DNA from: Devosia limi DSM 17137
GTDB taxonomy: Bacteria > Pseudomonadota > Alphaproteobacteria > Rhizobiales > Devosiaceae
Assembly (NCBI RefSeq): GCF_900128975.1
Contig: NZ_FQVC01000012.1
Coordinates: 1 to 64,000 of the forward strand
Length of the DNA stretch: 64,000 nt
Direction: 5' to 3'
In this document: positions 7,744 to 16,410 of the stretch, in pieces
Layout of the letters: the number at the start of each line of letters is the position of its first letter
Numbering within the stretch: the stretch's first letter is position 1
The notes under the pieces: model-generated
What the model saw: only the letters and a program-made list of their open reading frames with translations
What the model was told of the DNA's origin: nothing
Databases searched by the model: none
Program-made: the position numbers and the translations under genes

Positions 7744-8634
7744 TTACAGCGCGGCGGCGACGTCGCTGGCATAGGGGATAGCCGGCTGGGCGCCGGGATT
7801 GAGGCAGGCCAGGCTCGCCGCCACTGCGGCGCGGCGCATGGCGGCTTCCAGCTCCAGCCCGGCATCGAGCCCGGCGGCAAGATACCCGCAAAAGGTATCG
7901 CCGGCGCCGACGGTGTCGACAGGCGTTACCTGCAGTGCCGGAACCTGGATCAGCCCGTTGGGCGTCGCGGCCTTGGCCCCGTCGGGGCCCAGGGTGACGA
8001 TCACCGTCTGGTCATGGGCCCTGGCCCAGTCCTGCATGGCGGCGTCGAGTTCGTCTATGCCACGGCCGGTGAGCAGGGCAAATTCGGTTTCGTTGGCGAT
8101 CAGGATTGTCGCCTTGGGGGCCACCGTCCTGGTGCTGTCGATGAAGGGGGCGGTGTTGAGGATCGAGATCACGTCCTGCGCCCTGGAGAGGTCCAGCGCC
8201 CGTTCGGTCGCCGCCTGCGGGATTTCCTGCTGCAGCAGCAGCACGGTGCCTGCGTCCATGCCCTTGAGTGCAGTTTCGGCATCGGCTGGGGTCATGGTGC
8301 CATTGGCACCGGGCAGCACCGCAATGACGTTCTCGCCACGGGTATCGACAAAGATCATGGCGATGCCGGTCGGGCCCTCGGCAATGCGCATATTGGAGAG
8401 ATCGACGCCATCGGCCTTGAGCAGTTCGAGCGCTGCATCGGCAAAGGCATCGGCGCCCACGGCCGAAAAATGCCGGACTTCGGCACCGGCGCGGCGGGCG
8501 GCCAGTGCCTGGTTGGCGCCCTTGCCGCCGGCTGCCATCGAGAACGTGCCGCCGGCCACGGTTTCGCCGGGCCTGGGCAGGCGCGAAACTGTGCCGACCT
8601 GGTCGAGATTGGTAGAGCCGAAGACAGTGATCAT
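7744..8634 (-). CDS. rbsK: Ribokinase (PfkB family)
   Basis: ATP-dependent sugar kinase, most likely ribokinase. The 296-residue product shows the PfkB signatures: GGKGANQALAARRAGA near residue 38, ANETEFALLTG, TLGPDGAK, and the C-terminal DTVGAGDTFCGYLAAGL with the catalytic Asp and anion hole. The ATG at 8634 overlaps the stop of the DUF1697 gene (ATGA), so it is the last gene of a four-gene operon. No ribose transporter is present next to it, so the sugar is assigned from the family only. Confidence 0.88.
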   Translation of the reverse strand: MITVFGSTNLDQVGTVSRLPRPGETVAGGTFSMAAGGKGANQALAARRAGAEVRHFSAVGADAFADAALELLKADGVDLSNMRIAEGPTGIAMIFVDTRGENVIAVLPGANGTMTPADAETALKGMDAGTVLLLQQEIPQAATERALDLSRAQDVISILNTAPFIDSTRTVAPKATILIANETEFALLTGRGIDELDAAMQDWARAHDQTVIVTLGPDGAKAATPNGLIQVPALQVTPVDTVGAGDTFCGYLAAGLDAGLELEAAMRRAAVAASLACLNPGAQPAIPYASDVAAAL

Positions 8635-9152
8635 GAGGCAGCCTTGATGATGGTGTTCCAGTTGCGCGAGGTCCAGAGACGCTTCTTGCCGAAATGCTTC
8701 CAGATCTGCTCCATGCCTGCGCCAAACCGCCCGGAGGGCAGTCGGAAAGCCAGGATGCATACCTCGCGCTCGGTGAGTTTGACTACCTCGAAATCACCCG
8801 CGAGGGCACAGGGCATTGGCAGGGACCGCGCATCGGGTTCGGCCAGCAGCGTCACATAGAGTTTGGTATCGGCATCTTCCGTCCGCCCGGAAAAGGGGTC
8901 GAGCGCGATCAGCGCCCGCAACTCGTCCTGGGTCCGCAGCACCACTGCGATGGGAAAGCCGAAAGTCTGGCCCAGAGCAGCTTCGATGGCGCCGCGCTCG
9001 GCGGTCTCGGCATCGAACAGCACATTGCCGCTCGCCAACAGCGTCTTGACGTTATCAAAGCCCATCGCGGTAAAGGCCGCAGCCAATTCGGCGCTCTTGA
9101 CCTGGCGCTTGCCCAGATTGACGCCCCGCAGCAGAGCCACGCGCCGGGTCAC
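8631..9152 (-). CDS. DUF1697 domain protein
   Basis: A 173-residue protein matching DUF1697: it begins RRVALLRGVNLGKRQVKSAELAAAF, then TLLASGNVLFDA, and ends with GKKRLWTSRNWNTI, which are the recurring blocks of this family. The biochemical function is not known. No signal peptide or membrane segment is visible. It overlaps both neighbours by four bases, so it is co-translated with the YdeI-like gene upstream and ribokinase downstream. Confidence 0.88.
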   Translation of the reverse strand: MTRRVALLRGVNLGKRQVKSAELAAAFTAMGFDNVKTLLASGNVLFDAETAERGAIEAALGQTFGFPIAVVLRTQDELRALIALDPFSGRTEDADTKLYVTLLAEPDARSLPMPCALAGDFEVVKLTEREVCILAFRLPSGRFGAGMEQIWKHFGKKRLWTSRNWNTIIKAAS

Positions 9153-9757
9153 GCCTTGCCGGCCTTGCCATTGGGGTGGATGGTTTCGCCGCGCACCAGC
9201 ATCTCGACAAAGCCATCGATCTTCTTCTGCCGGGCGGCTGGGGTTTTCAGATTGCCCACGCGGAACGCCATCGCAAAGCGGTTGGTCTTGTTCAGGCTTT
9301 CAAAGCTTGCCAGCGCCCGGGGATCGGCAGCGATCGCTGCCATCAGGTCGTCGGGGATCTCCATCTTCGAGCTCGCGGCATAGGCGGCGTCCCAACGCCC
9401 GTCGGCCTTGGCGGCATCGACGTGCCGCAGGCCATGCTCGGTCATCCGGCCTGCCTCGATCAGCCGATCGATATGGGTGCGGTTGACCTGGCTCCAGATG
9501 CTCCTGGCCCTGCGCGGGGTGAAGCGCTGCAGGAACGAGACCTCGTCATGGGATTTCTTGATCCCGTCGATCCAGCCCCAGCACAAGGCAACGTCCAGCG
9601 CCTGGTGATAGGTAATGGTCGGGATGTCTGAGCCCTTTTTGTAGATGCGCAACCAGAGTTCGCTTTCGCGGTCATGGTGCTGCGCGAGCCAGGCCTCGAA
9701 CCCCGCCTGATCGGTAAAGCTGCGGATGCGGTCGGGATTGGGAATGACTGGCGCCAT
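9149..9757 (-). CDS. YdeI / OmpD-associated family protein
   Basis: A 202-residue protein of the YdeI family (bacteriocin-protection / OmpD-associated). It has ELWLRIYKKGS, ALDVALCWGWIDGIKKSHDE, FTPRRARSIWSQVNR and the C-terminal YdeI-type tail with KTPAARQKKIDGFVEML. The role of the family is poorly defined. The CWGWIDG and W-x-NR blocks are its most diagnostic features. It overlaps the nat stop by one base (TGATG) and the DUF1697 start by four. Confidence 0.87.
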   Translation of the reverse strand: MAPVIPNPDRIRSFTDQAGFEAWLAQHHDRESELWLRIYKKGSDIPTITYHQALDVALCWGWIDGIKKSHDEVSFLQRFTPRRARSIWSQVNRTHIDRLIEAGRMTEHGLRHVDAAKADGRWDAAYAASSKMEIPDDLMAAIAADPRALASFESLNKTNRFAMAFRVGNLKTPAARQKKIDGFVEMLVRGETIHPNGKAGKA

Positions 9758-10593
9758 CAGATCACCCCGAGGCCAGCCTTGTCGATAATGGCCTGCAGCT
9801 TGGGATCGAGCAGTTCGGCGGCCGGCAGGCCCATGCCGAACGTCTCGCTCAGCACTTCGCGCATATCGGCGACATTGGTGATGAAGCGCTGGTCTGTCTG
9901 CCCTTCGGGGCCATGCACGGTCAGCCGGTTCTCGAGCAGGGCAAGGCGTTTGCCCTCTGGCGACAGGGCTACGCGCAGGTCCTGCCGGAACTTTGAGGCC
10001 GGGTCGGTCGAGAGATAGAGGTTGGAGGCATCGTAATCGGCGTCGGTGCGCTCGATCATCTCGAAGCTATAGAGGGCTTTCCAGTCCTCGCCGATCTTGG
10101 CTTCAAGCCGCCATTCGGGATCGCCGCCGGTCAGCCGGCAAGTTTCGTGCGGGGTCTTCTGCTCGATATCGGGGCGCAGCCGCAGCGGCGCGGTCAACGT
10201 CAACCCGCCAAAGCCGACATCGGCGATATGGGTCTGGCCGGAGATCTCCACCGCCAGCACCATATGGCTGAGCGCGATATCGGTGGCGTCGGGATTGTTC
10301 CACAGCACTTTGGCCAGCAGGGGGATGACCTTGTAGTCGAGCTCGCGCAAGACGCGCATCAGCAGCAGATTGTGTTCGTAGCAATACCCACCCCGGCGCT
10401 CGGCCAGCAGCTTTTTTTCCAGGCTCGCCTGGTCGAGCGGCACCGGCAGGCCAAGCAGGGGGTTCAGGTTTTCAAAGGGTATGACGGCGGGGTGCAGCCC
10501 ATGCAGCAATTCCAAAGTCGCCAATGTCGGGGCGATCGATCCGGCAAAACCGATTCGCTCGAAATAGGCTTTGAGATTGACTTTATGGCTCAT
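9757..10593 (-). CDS. nat: Arylamine N-acetyltransferase
   Basis: Transfers acetyl from acetyl-CoA to arylamines and hydrazines. The 278-residue protein has the catalytic Cys in RRGGYCYEHN, the His in LSHMVLAV and the Asp in IADVGFGG, the full Cys-His-Asp triad in family order. PFENLNPLLG near residue 45 is also typical. ATG 10593 was chosen because MSHKVNLKAYFERIGF aligns with the family start; an ATG 36 bases upstream is possible. It is the first gene of an operon with three small uncharacterised or metabolic genes, all overlapping. Confidence 0.92.
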   Translation of the reverse strand: MSHKVNLKAYFERIGFAGSIAPTLATLELLHGLHPAVIPFENLNPLLGLPVPLDQASLEKKLLAERRGGYCYEHNLLLMRVLRELDYKVIPLLAKVLWNNPDATDIALSHMVLAVEISGQTHIADVGFGGLTLTAPLRLRPDIEQKTPHETCRLTGGDPEWRLEAKIGEDWKALYSFEMIERTDADYDASNLYLSTDPASKFRQDLRVALSPEGKRLALLENRLTVHGPEGQTDQRFITNVADMREVLSETFGMGLPAAELLDPKLQAIIDKAGLGVI

Positions 10594-10783
10594 CGACCAC
10601 CCTTGGCGCTGTTTCCGAATCCGCCGCAATATGGGGCAATTGGGCAGGGTTTGTCACGGCTGGCAATTTTCGGCGCAACAGCGTCGTCGCGCCGCAGGGC
10701 GATTGGCGGGCGCCAGTCGTCATCCGGAGAGGTGTTCCGCCGATAGTTTGATTGGTGCGGCAAACGCCCTGGCTGACGCAGCC

Positions 10784-11230
10784 TCAGCCCTGCTGCTTGC
10801 GGACGCGGATGACGACGTCGACATGGCTGACCACCATGCCGCGCGGGGCCTGTGGCAGGCTCTTGAATTCGACCGAAGCGGCCGGGATGTCGATCATCCG
10901 CTGCTCGTCTTCGACATAGAAATGGTGGTGATCGGAAGTGTCGGTATCGAAATAGGAGCGCGAGGCATCCACCGCCACTTCGCGCAGCAGGCCTGCTTCG
11001 TGGAACTGGTGCAGCGTATTGTAGATGGTGGCCAGCGAGACATTGACGCTGGCGTCATTGGCCTCGCCATGCAGTTGCTCGGCGCTGACATGCCGATGCG
11101 GGCCGCCAAACAGCAGTTCGGCAAGCGCGACGCGCTGACGGGTCGGACGAAGGCCGGCCATCCGCAGGACTGCGGTAAGGCAGGGCTTGCGTGATGGAAG
11201 AGGCCGGGCGGTCTGAGTGCGATCTGACAT
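10784..11230 (-). CDS. irr: Iron response regulator Irr (Fur family)
   Basis: Haem-sensing Fur-family repressor/activator that controls iron uptake and haem synthesis in rhizobia and relatives. The 148-residue protein has the winged helix ([35 protein letters not shown]) and the regulatory [12 protein letters not shown] segment, which carries the three-His haem-binding motif of Irr in place of the Cys-rich zinc site of Fur. AAAGGA precedes ATG 11230; an upstream extension was not taken. It is divergent from fabA, as in many Hyphomicrobiales. A TTCTAAA half-site lies just upstream. Confidence 0.92.
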   Translation of the reverse strand: MSDRTQTARPLPSRKPCLTAVLRMAGLRPTRQRVALAELLFGGPHRHVSAEQLHGEANDASVNVSLATIYNTLHQFHEAGLLREVAVDASRSYFDTDTSDHHHFYVEDEQRMIDIPAASVEFKSLPQAPRGMVVSHVDVVIRVRKQQG

Positions 11231-11237
11231 TGGGTCC

Positions 11238-11253
11238 TTTAGAAGGCTTAAAA
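11238..11253 (-). promoter_or_regulatory. Possible iron control element (Irr box) at irr
   Basis: On the minus strand the sequence reads TTTTAAGCCTTCTAAA. The right half TTCTAAA matches the ICE half-site perfectly. The left half matches only in part. It sits between the irr start and the presumed promoter and overlaps the Shine-Dalgarno region, which would allow autoregulation. One-sided match, so tentative. Confidence 0.35.
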
Positions 11254-11400
11254 GGGCCGGAAAACTCGTTTCCTTATAGCTATGGCGGGGGTTTGGCACA
11301 AGCGGCGCGCCGCCGCACACGCAGCTGTGCGCCCTTGGCATCACTTGACCCCCTTTGCTGGCACCGCTACGAGGAACCGTTAGTTAACCGGGGGCTTTGT

Positions 11401-11931
11401 ATGGCCGAGCGCGCACACCAATTCAGTTACGAAGAACTGTTGGCCCATGGCCGCGGCGAATTGCCGGGTCAGACCGATGCAAGGTTGCCCGCTCCGCCGA
11501 TGCTGATGTTCGATCGCATCACCCACATCGCCGACAATGACGGCCTGTATGGCAAGGGCTCGGTCACCGCCGAACTCGACGTCCATCCCGACCTCTGGTT
11601 CTTCAAGTGCCACTTCATCGGCGATCCGGTCATGCCCGGCTGCCTGGGGCTTGATGCCGTCTGGCAGATGACGGGCTTCTTCCTGGGCTGGACCGGCTCG
11701 CCCGGTCGTGGCCGCGCCCTGGGCGGCGAGATCAAAATGACGGGACAGGTCACTGACGACGTCAAGCTGGTCGAGTATGGTATCGACATCAAGCGGGTCA
11801 TGCGTTCGCGCCTGACGCTGGGTATCGCCGATGGCTGGGTCAAGGCTGACGGCAAGGTGATCTACGAAGCCAAGGACCTGCGGGTCGGCCTGTTCACCGA
11901 GAGCCAGCTGCGGGACCAGAAGGGCGCCTGA
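11401..11931 (+). CDS. fabA: 3-hydroxydecanoyl-ACP dehydratase/isomerase FabA
   Basis: Dehydrates beta-hydroxyacyl-ACP and isomerises trans-2- to cis-3-decenoyl-ACP, the branch point for unsaturated fatty acids. The 176-residue product has the hot-dog fold signature [20 protein letters not shown] with catalytic His and Asp, and [15 protein letters not shown] 11401 gives the family length; the frame stays open upstream into the irr leader without similarity. fabB follows 73 bases downstream, forming the classical fabAB pair, divergent from irr. Confidence 0.96.
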   Translation: MAERAHQFSYEELLAHGRGELPGQTDARLPAPPMLMFDRITHIADNDGLYGKGSVTAELDVHPDLWFFKCHFIGDPVMPGCLGLDAVWQMTGFFLGWTGSPGRGRALGGEIKMTGQVTDDVKLVEYGIDIKRVMRSRLTLGIADGWVKADGKVIYEAKDLRVGLFTESQLRDQKGA

Positions 11932-12004
11932 TCGGCGCTCGTCCATATCCAGAACATGAATCGCCCGTACAAGGGCGACTTGAACATTAGGAGCGAGGCC
12001 TAAG

Positions 12005-13231
12005 ATGAGACGTGTAGTCGTCACCGGCATGGGGATCATTTCATCGATCGGCAACACCGTGCCGGCCGTGATCGAGAGCCTGCGCGCGGCTCGGCCTGGT
12101 ATCTCCCGGGCCCAGGACTATGTCGATCTCGGCTTCCGCTCCCAGGTCCACGGCAATCCCGGCATCGATCCGTTCGAAATCCTGGATCGCCGCGTCACCC
12201 GCTTTATGGGCAAGGGCGCGGCCTGGAATTATCTGGCCATGCAGCAGGCCATCGCCGATGCGGGTCTGGAAGAATCCGACATCTCCAATCCGATGACCGG
12301 TATCGTCATGGGTTCGGGCGGCACCTCCACCCGCACCATTGTCGAAGCCGCCGATACGACCCGCGAAAAAAAGAGCCCCAAGCGGATCGGGCCGCTGGCC
12401 GTCCCCAAGGCGATGGGATCGACCGCTTCGGCCACCCTGGCCACCAGCTTTGGCATCAAGGGCATCAATTATTCGATCTCGGCCGCCTGTGCGACGTCCA
12501 AGCATTGCATCGGCAATGGCTATGAGCAGATCATGATGGGCAAGCAGGACATCGTCTTTGCCGGTGGTCACGAGGATCTGGACTGGACGCTGTCGAACCT
12601 GTTCGACGCCATGGGCGCCATGTCGTCCAACTTCAACGAGACCCCCGAACGTGCCTCGCGCGCCTATGACCTCAACCGCGATGGCTTCGTCATTTCGGGC
12701 GGCGCCGGCGTATTGGTGCTCGAAGAGCTGGAACATGCCAAGGCGCGCGGCGCCAATATCATCGCCGAAATCATCGGCTATGGCGCGACCTCCGATGGCC
12801 TCGACATGGTTGCCCCCTCGGGCGAAGGCGCCGAGCGCTGCATGCGCATGGCGCTGCGCAATGTCAAAGCCAAGGTCGACTACATCAATCCGCATGCCAC
12901 CTCGACCCCGGTGGGCGACCTCAAGGAAATGGAAGCCATCCGTTCCCTGTTCGGCAATGAGGACAAGTGCCCGCCAATTTCGGCCACCAAGTCGCTGACC
13001 GGCCACAGCCAGGGCGCCACCGGCGTGCATGAGGCGATCTATTCGATCCTGATGATGCGCGAACGCTTCATCGCCGCCAGCGCCAATATCGAAACGCTGG
13101 ACCCGGCCTTCGCCGACATGCCGATCCTGCAGCAGCGCCGCGACAATGCCGATCTGGGCATCGTGCTGTCCAACTCGTTCGGCTTCGGCGGCACCAATGC
13201 CGCCCTGGTGTTCAAGCACCCGGACGCCTAG
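12005..13231 (+). CDS. fabB: 3-oxoacyl-ACP synthase I FabB
   Basis: Condensing enzyme that elongates the cis-3-decenoyl-ACP made by FabA. The 408-residue product starts [16 protein letters not shown] and has the catalytic triad: Cys in [11 protein letters not shown], His in [11 protein letters not shown], and His in [11 protein letters not shown]. The C-terminal [15 protein letters not shown] is the KAS signature. TAGGAGCG precedes ATG 12005. It is co-transcribed with fabA. The enoyl reductase gene fabI found next in some rhizobia is absent; a repeat-filled spacer follows instead. Confidence 0.97.
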   Translation: MRRVVVTGMGIISSIGNTVPAVIESLRAARPGISRAQDYVDLGFRSQVHGNPGIDPFEILDRRVTRFMGKGAAWNYLAMQQAIADAGLEESDISNPMTGIVMGSGGTSTRTIVEAADTTREKKSPKRIGPLAVPKAMGSTASATLATSFGIKGINYSISAACATSKHCIGNGYEQIMMGKQDIVFAGGHEDLDWTLSNLFDAMGAMSSNFNETPERASRAYDLNRDGFVISGGAGVLVLEELEHAKARGANIIAEIIGYGATSDGLDMVAPSGEGAERCMRMALRNVKAKVDYINPHATSTPVGDLKEMEAIRSLFGNEDKCPPISATKSLTGHSQGATGVHEAIYSILMMRERFIAASANIETLDPAFADMPILQQRRDNADLGIVLSNSFGFGGTNAALVFKHPDA

Positions 13232-13256
13232 GCGTTATTTCCATTTCCCATCCACA

Positions 13257-13288
13257 GTGCTGCCCGCGGACTTGATCCGCGGGTGGGC
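13257..13288. repeat. Type C single repeat unit
   Basis: One palindromic unit, CTGCCCGCGGACTTGATCCG with its closing CGGGTGG, without a visible partner. Confidence 0.6.
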
Positions 13289-13323
13289 TTTCGCTTGCGC
13301 TGATCCGTGCTCGCACCCACGCA

Positions 13324-13404
13324 GTCATTCCCGCGCAGGCGGGAATCCACTCTTTGGGTTGTTCGCTGCTCACAAGAATGGATTCCCGCCTGCGCGGGAA
13401 TGAC
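13324..13404. repeat. Type A REPIN
   Basis: GTCATTCCCGCGCAGGCGGG and CCCGCCTGCGCGGGAATGAC face each other across about 41 bases, with AATCCA-CTCTT and AGAATGGATT sequences extending the inner arms. Confidence 0.85.
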
Positions 13405-13514
13405 GCTGTGGGTGGGGAGACTGACGCGGTGACTGGTGCTGCGGTGACTGGGGACATGGTGCAGTGAGGAGCCGCGCCCCGACCGATGCCGTCGCCTGAC
13501 ATATCCATCAATCA

Positions 13515-13551
13515 CTGCGCTGCCCTCGGGTCAAGCCCGAGGGCAGCGCAG
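13515..13551. repeat. Type C perfect hairpin
   Basis: Two perfect 16-base arms, CTGCGCTGCCCTCGGG and CCCGAGGGCAGCGCAG, around a 5-base TCAAG loop. It could also act as a bidirectional transcription stop between the convergent genes, although no T-run follows. Confidence 0.75.
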
Positions 13552-13649
13552 TGGGTGGAGGAGCTTTTGGGAAGGGCGGACAGATGAGGGTCGTCATCAC
13601 CCTCTGCCCGACCATGTTCCACCTGCACAACTCGCCTCACCCCCACGGA

Positions 13650-13729
13650 GTCATTCCCGCGCAGGCGGGAATCCATTCTTTGGGTGTTTACGGCTAGCAA
13701 GAATGGATTCCCGCCTGCGCGGGAATGAC
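13650..13729. repeat. Type A REPIN
   Basis: The second Type A element in this spacer, with the same arms as 13324-13404 but a different central loop of about 40 bases. Confidence 0.85.
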
Positions 13730-13829
13730 CCGGTGGAATAGAGAATGACCCCCGGTGGATGGATGGAATGACGCGGTGATTGGGAGGCCGCGCGCAGGGG
13801 GCCATGGTTTTGAACCACAAGCCTCCCCC

Positions 13830-14618
13830 TCAGTACGAAAACTCCGAGAATCGTGCGTCCTTGCCGTCATAGATCAGCACCCGCCCGATCAGTGGCGTGC
13901 CGATGCCGGTGATCAGCTTGATCGCTTCCATCGCCATCAGCGTGCCGATGACCCCGGTCAGCGGGCCCAGAATCCCGGTGGCTTCGCAGCTGGGCAGGTC
14001 GGCATCGTCGGCGTCGCTGGGATAGAGGTCGGCAAAGCGCGGGGCGGCGCTGCCATCGGCGCGAGAAAGGTGCGGGGCAAAAACCGTGACCTGCCCGTCA
14101 AACATCGAGACCGCACCCGACACCAGCGGCCGGGCCAGCGCTTCGCAGGCCGCAGCGACAATGGCGCGGGTCGACAGATTATCGGTGCCATCCAGCACAA
14201 GATCATATTGCCGGATTACCGCCTCGGCATTGGCCGTGGTCAATGGCTCGGCATGTGCCACCAGCCCCACATGCGGGTTCAGCGCCCCGGCAAACCCTGC
14301 AGCACTCTCGGCCTTGTTGCGCCCAACGTCCCCGGTCCGATGCACCGTCTGGCGCTGCAGGTTGGAGAGCGAGACCGTGTCATGATCGATTATGCCCAGC
14401 GTGCCGACGCCGGCGGCTGCCAGATAGGCGATGACGGGACTGCCAAGCCCACCAGCTCCCACCACCAGCACGCGGGCGCCCCGGAGCGCCTGCTGGCCGG
14501 CGCCGCCCATGCCCTTGAGGACCAGGTGGCGCGCATAGCGGCGGGTTTCGGCCGCTGAGAAGGTCTCACTTGCCAAGGGGAACCGCCAGAAAGCGCCGGT
14601 CAGGGCCCTCAAAGCCAT
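13830..14618 (-). CDS. ThiF/MoeB-family E1-like adenylyltransferase lacking zinc cysteines
   Basis: Adenylates the C-terminal Gly-Gly of a ubiquitin-like sulfur carrier (MoaD or ThiS). The 262-residue frame has the nucleotide loop VVGAGGLGSPV, the DHDTVSLSNLQRQ acceptor block, DLVLDGTDN and the catalytic-Cys region PSCEATGILGPL. The paired CxxC zinc sites seen in MoeB and ThiF are missing: the first site reads RFADLYP and no second CxxC is present near the C-terminus. The start is uncertain: ATG 14618 overlaps the upstream gene by 53 bases, while TTG 14576 gives a product starting next to the conserved FSAAETRRYARH. There is no rhodanese domain. Confidence 0.85.
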   Translation of the reverse strand: MALRALTGAFWRFPLASETFSAAETRRYARHLVLKGMGGAGQQALRGARVLVVGAGGLGSPVIAYLAAAGVGTLGIIDHDTVSLSNLQRQTVHRTGDVGRNKAESAAGFAGALNPHVGLVAHAEPLTTANAEAVIRQYDLVLDGTDNLSTRAIVAAACEALARPLVSGAVSMFDGQVTVFAPHLSRADGSAAPRFADLYPSDADDADLPSCEATGILGPLTGVIGTLMAMEAIKLITGIGTPLIGRVLIYDGKDARFSEFSY

Positions 14619-15297
14619 GGGGATAGACCGAAATCAGCGCCACGCCACCCTCGATCGACCAGCCGGGATAGGGCACGGCCACGCCATAGATGCGGTAAGC
14701 CAGTGCGCAGCCGCGCGAGGCAGGCAGGCTGGTGTCGCGATGCAGCTCCTTGCCGTCAACGCTCAGCGCGAATCCGAGGATCTCATTGTCGGTATAGGCC
14801 TCGCATTTGGCACTGGGCAGCGCAAAGGTCTCAAGCGCCAGGCGGTGATCGCCCTGCACCGTGCCGGGGCCCATGAAGCCGACGCCGGCGAACCGCAGCG
14901 CGCTGCCATCGGCCTCGGGCACGCCATCGCCGTTCACCGCCAGAAACTCGGCCGGTTCATGGATGGCGTGCTGTTCGATCTGGCCGGCAAACTGCGCCAG
15001 CGCCTCGCTGCGGATGGCATGGAGCGTGGCTTGCTCGGTATCGGCCTGCACCTTGATCGGCGTGCCGGCCACCCAGCGGTCGTTGTCGAGGTCGATCAGA
15101 TAGATCGAGGCATAGGCAAAGCCGGAACCGTCCTGGATGCCGAATTCCTCGAAGGCAAAATAGCGGCCATCCTCGGAAAAACCGAGCAGGTCAATGCTGG
15201 CCCGGTCGCCAGCCCATGTCGGCGCAACCAGTCCCAGAAGAGCGACGAGGCTAGCGCCCAGTCGAACCATGACCTTTGTCGCCACGTTCGGTATCAT
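14566..15297 (-). CDS. Secreted DUF2259 protein
   Basis: A 243-residue predicted exported protein. A signal peptide ([19 protein letters not shown]) is followed by [20 protein letters not shown] and [16 protein letters not shown], the hallmark of DUF2259 predicted secreted proteins. The family function is unknown. Two cysteines in the C-terminal half (AKCEAY, RGCALAY) could form a disulfide. ATG 15297 was chosen because GGAGA lies 6 bases upstream; it overlaps the dut 3' end by 47 bases. It is part of a compact minus-strand cluster with dut and the ThiF-like gene. Confidence 0.82.
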   Translation of the reverse strand: MIPNVATKVMVRLGASLVALLGLVAPTWAGDRASIDLLGFSEDGRYFAFEEFGIQDGSGFAYASIYLIDLDNDRWVAGTPIKVQADTEQATLHAIRSEALAQFAGQIEQHAIHEPAEFLAVNGDGVPEADGSALRFAGVGFMGPGTVQGDHRLALETFALPSAKCEAYTDNEILGFALSVDGKELHRDTSLPASRGCALAYRIYGVAVPYPGWSIEGGVALISVYPHGFEGPDRRFLAVPLGK

Positions 15298-15709
15298 CGA
15301 GTGTCTCCTGCTGCACAAAGGCTACGCGGCTGACCGGGGCCACCACCATCTGGGCGATCCGGTCACCCCGGCGCACCGCGAAGGGAAGCTGGCCGTGATT
15401 GATCAGCATTACCTTGACCTCGCCACGGTAGTCCGCATCCACCGTACCGGGCGCATTGAGCACCGTCACCCCATGCTTGGCCGCAAGGCCGGAGCGCGGC
15501 CGGATCTGCGCCTCGAAGCCTTCCGGCAGGGCAATGGCAAAGCCGGTGGGCAGCATGGCCATGCGGCCGGGTGCGATCTCGATCACTTCATCGGCGCTTA
15601 GCGCGGCCGGCAGGTCGACCCCGGCGGCGCCGGCGGTCTGCTGGCGCGGGATCGCCAGGCCCTCGCCATGGGGGAGCCAGCGGAAGGAAACGGCAATGGG
15701 CAGGGTCAT
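15251..15709 (-). CDS. dut: dUTP diphosphatase
   Basis: Hydrolyses dUTP to dUMP and pyrophosphate, keeping uracil out of DNA and feeding thymidylate synthesis. The 152-residue trimeric-type enzyme shows motif I (AGVDLPA), motif II (RPRSGLA), motif III ([12 protein letters not shown]), motif IV (RGDRIAQMV) and the C-terminal motif V. Motif V reads [11 protein letters not shown], where the usual form is RGxGGFGSTGR: the Phe that stacks on the uracil ring is His. The start ATG overlaps the lipoprotein gene stop by four bases. Confidence 0.94.
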   Translation of the reverse strand: MTLPIAVSFRWLPHGEGLAIPRQQTAGAAGVDLPAALSADEVIEIAPGRMAMLPTGFAIALPEGFEAQIRPRSGLAAKHGVTVLNAPGTVDADYRGEVKVMLINHGQLPFAVRRGDRIAQMVVAPVSRVAFVQQETLDDTERGDKGHGSTGR

Positions 15710-16311
15710 GGCACACGCACTACGGCAAACAATTCATCGGGCATGTCGGGGGCGCCATTGATCAGATCGAGAAAGGGAATGACCTGCTCGGCCGAGCGCT
15801 TGTCGGCCGCCAGCGTCATATTGGTCTCGACCACTGCGGCGCCGGAAAAGCGGATGGTCACCGCATGACCGGAGAAAAAGGCTTCGATCATCTGCCTGGT
15901 CTCGGCATCCATGTCATCGCCGGCGCCGATTTCGGCCTTCATATCGGCAGTCGGCAGGGCGACGCGCACAAGTCCGGGGCCCGCCGACGTGAAGGTGATG
16001 GTTTGCTGGTCATTGCCCATGGTCAGGTCGGCAAACCTGCCTTCCTCGGTGATAGTGCAGGTGGCGCTGCCATCGGCGGCTTCGGTCAGCTTGCCCTCGG
16101 CGCAGAACTCGTCTTCGTCCTTGCTCGCCTTGGCGTTTTCGCCGCTCACCTTGACCATGGAATAGAAATCGGCGCCCATCACCTGGGTCATGGTAGCCTT
16201 GGCTGTGGTCTCGCTGGTAACGGCCACATCGACACTGGCATCGAGGCATCCGGCCAGGCCGGCACTCAGCAGCAGCACGCCGACCAGCCTGCCGATCAGG
16301 TTGAGCTTCAT
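15706..16311 (-). CDS. Putative lipoprotein of unknown function
   Basis: A 201-residue predicted lipoprotein: [22 protein letters not shown] is a lipoprotein signal with an LAGC lipobox, so the mature protein would start at Cys 22. The body is rich in acidic residues and Thr, with two cysteines ([15 protein letters not shown]) likely to pair in the periplasm. I do not recognise the family. ATG 16311 has GGAG 6 bases upstream and is preferred over the ATG two codons earlier. It is coupled to dut by a 4-base overlap. Confidence 0.75.
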   Translation of the reverse strand: MKLNLIGRLVGVLLLSAGLAGCLDASVDVAVTSETTAKATMTQVMGADFYSMVKVSGENAKASKDEDEFCAEGKLTEAADGSATCTITEEGRFADLTMGNDQQTITFTSAGPGLVRVALPTADMKAEIGAGDDMDAETRQMIEAFFSGHAVTIRFSGAAVVETNMTLAADKRSAEQVIPFLDLINGAPDMPDELFAVVRVP

Positions 16312-16410
16312 ATCCATCTCCGAGCCGACGCGGCCATGGCCGCATTGAGGCGGCAATCTATGGGGAAGCCTCGGAACGGGCAAGCCGATGGCGTGGCTGT
16401 GTTCGCTCGG

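Larger units (their letters stand above)
13232..13829. other. fabB-ThiF convergent spacer, 598 bases, repeats only
   Basis: No gene is supported. The spacer holds four repeat elements: Type C single (13257), Type A REPIN (13324), a perfect Type C hairpin (13515) and a second Type A REPIN (13650). Open frames of 80-100 codons here are translations of those repeats. Confidence 0.75.

Noticed and set aside
13324..13729. CRISPR-like array from repeated GGGAATGAC/GTCATTCCC units
   Set aside because: Units are in inverted orientation, irregularly spaced, with no uniform spacers and no cas genes; they fit REPIN elements.
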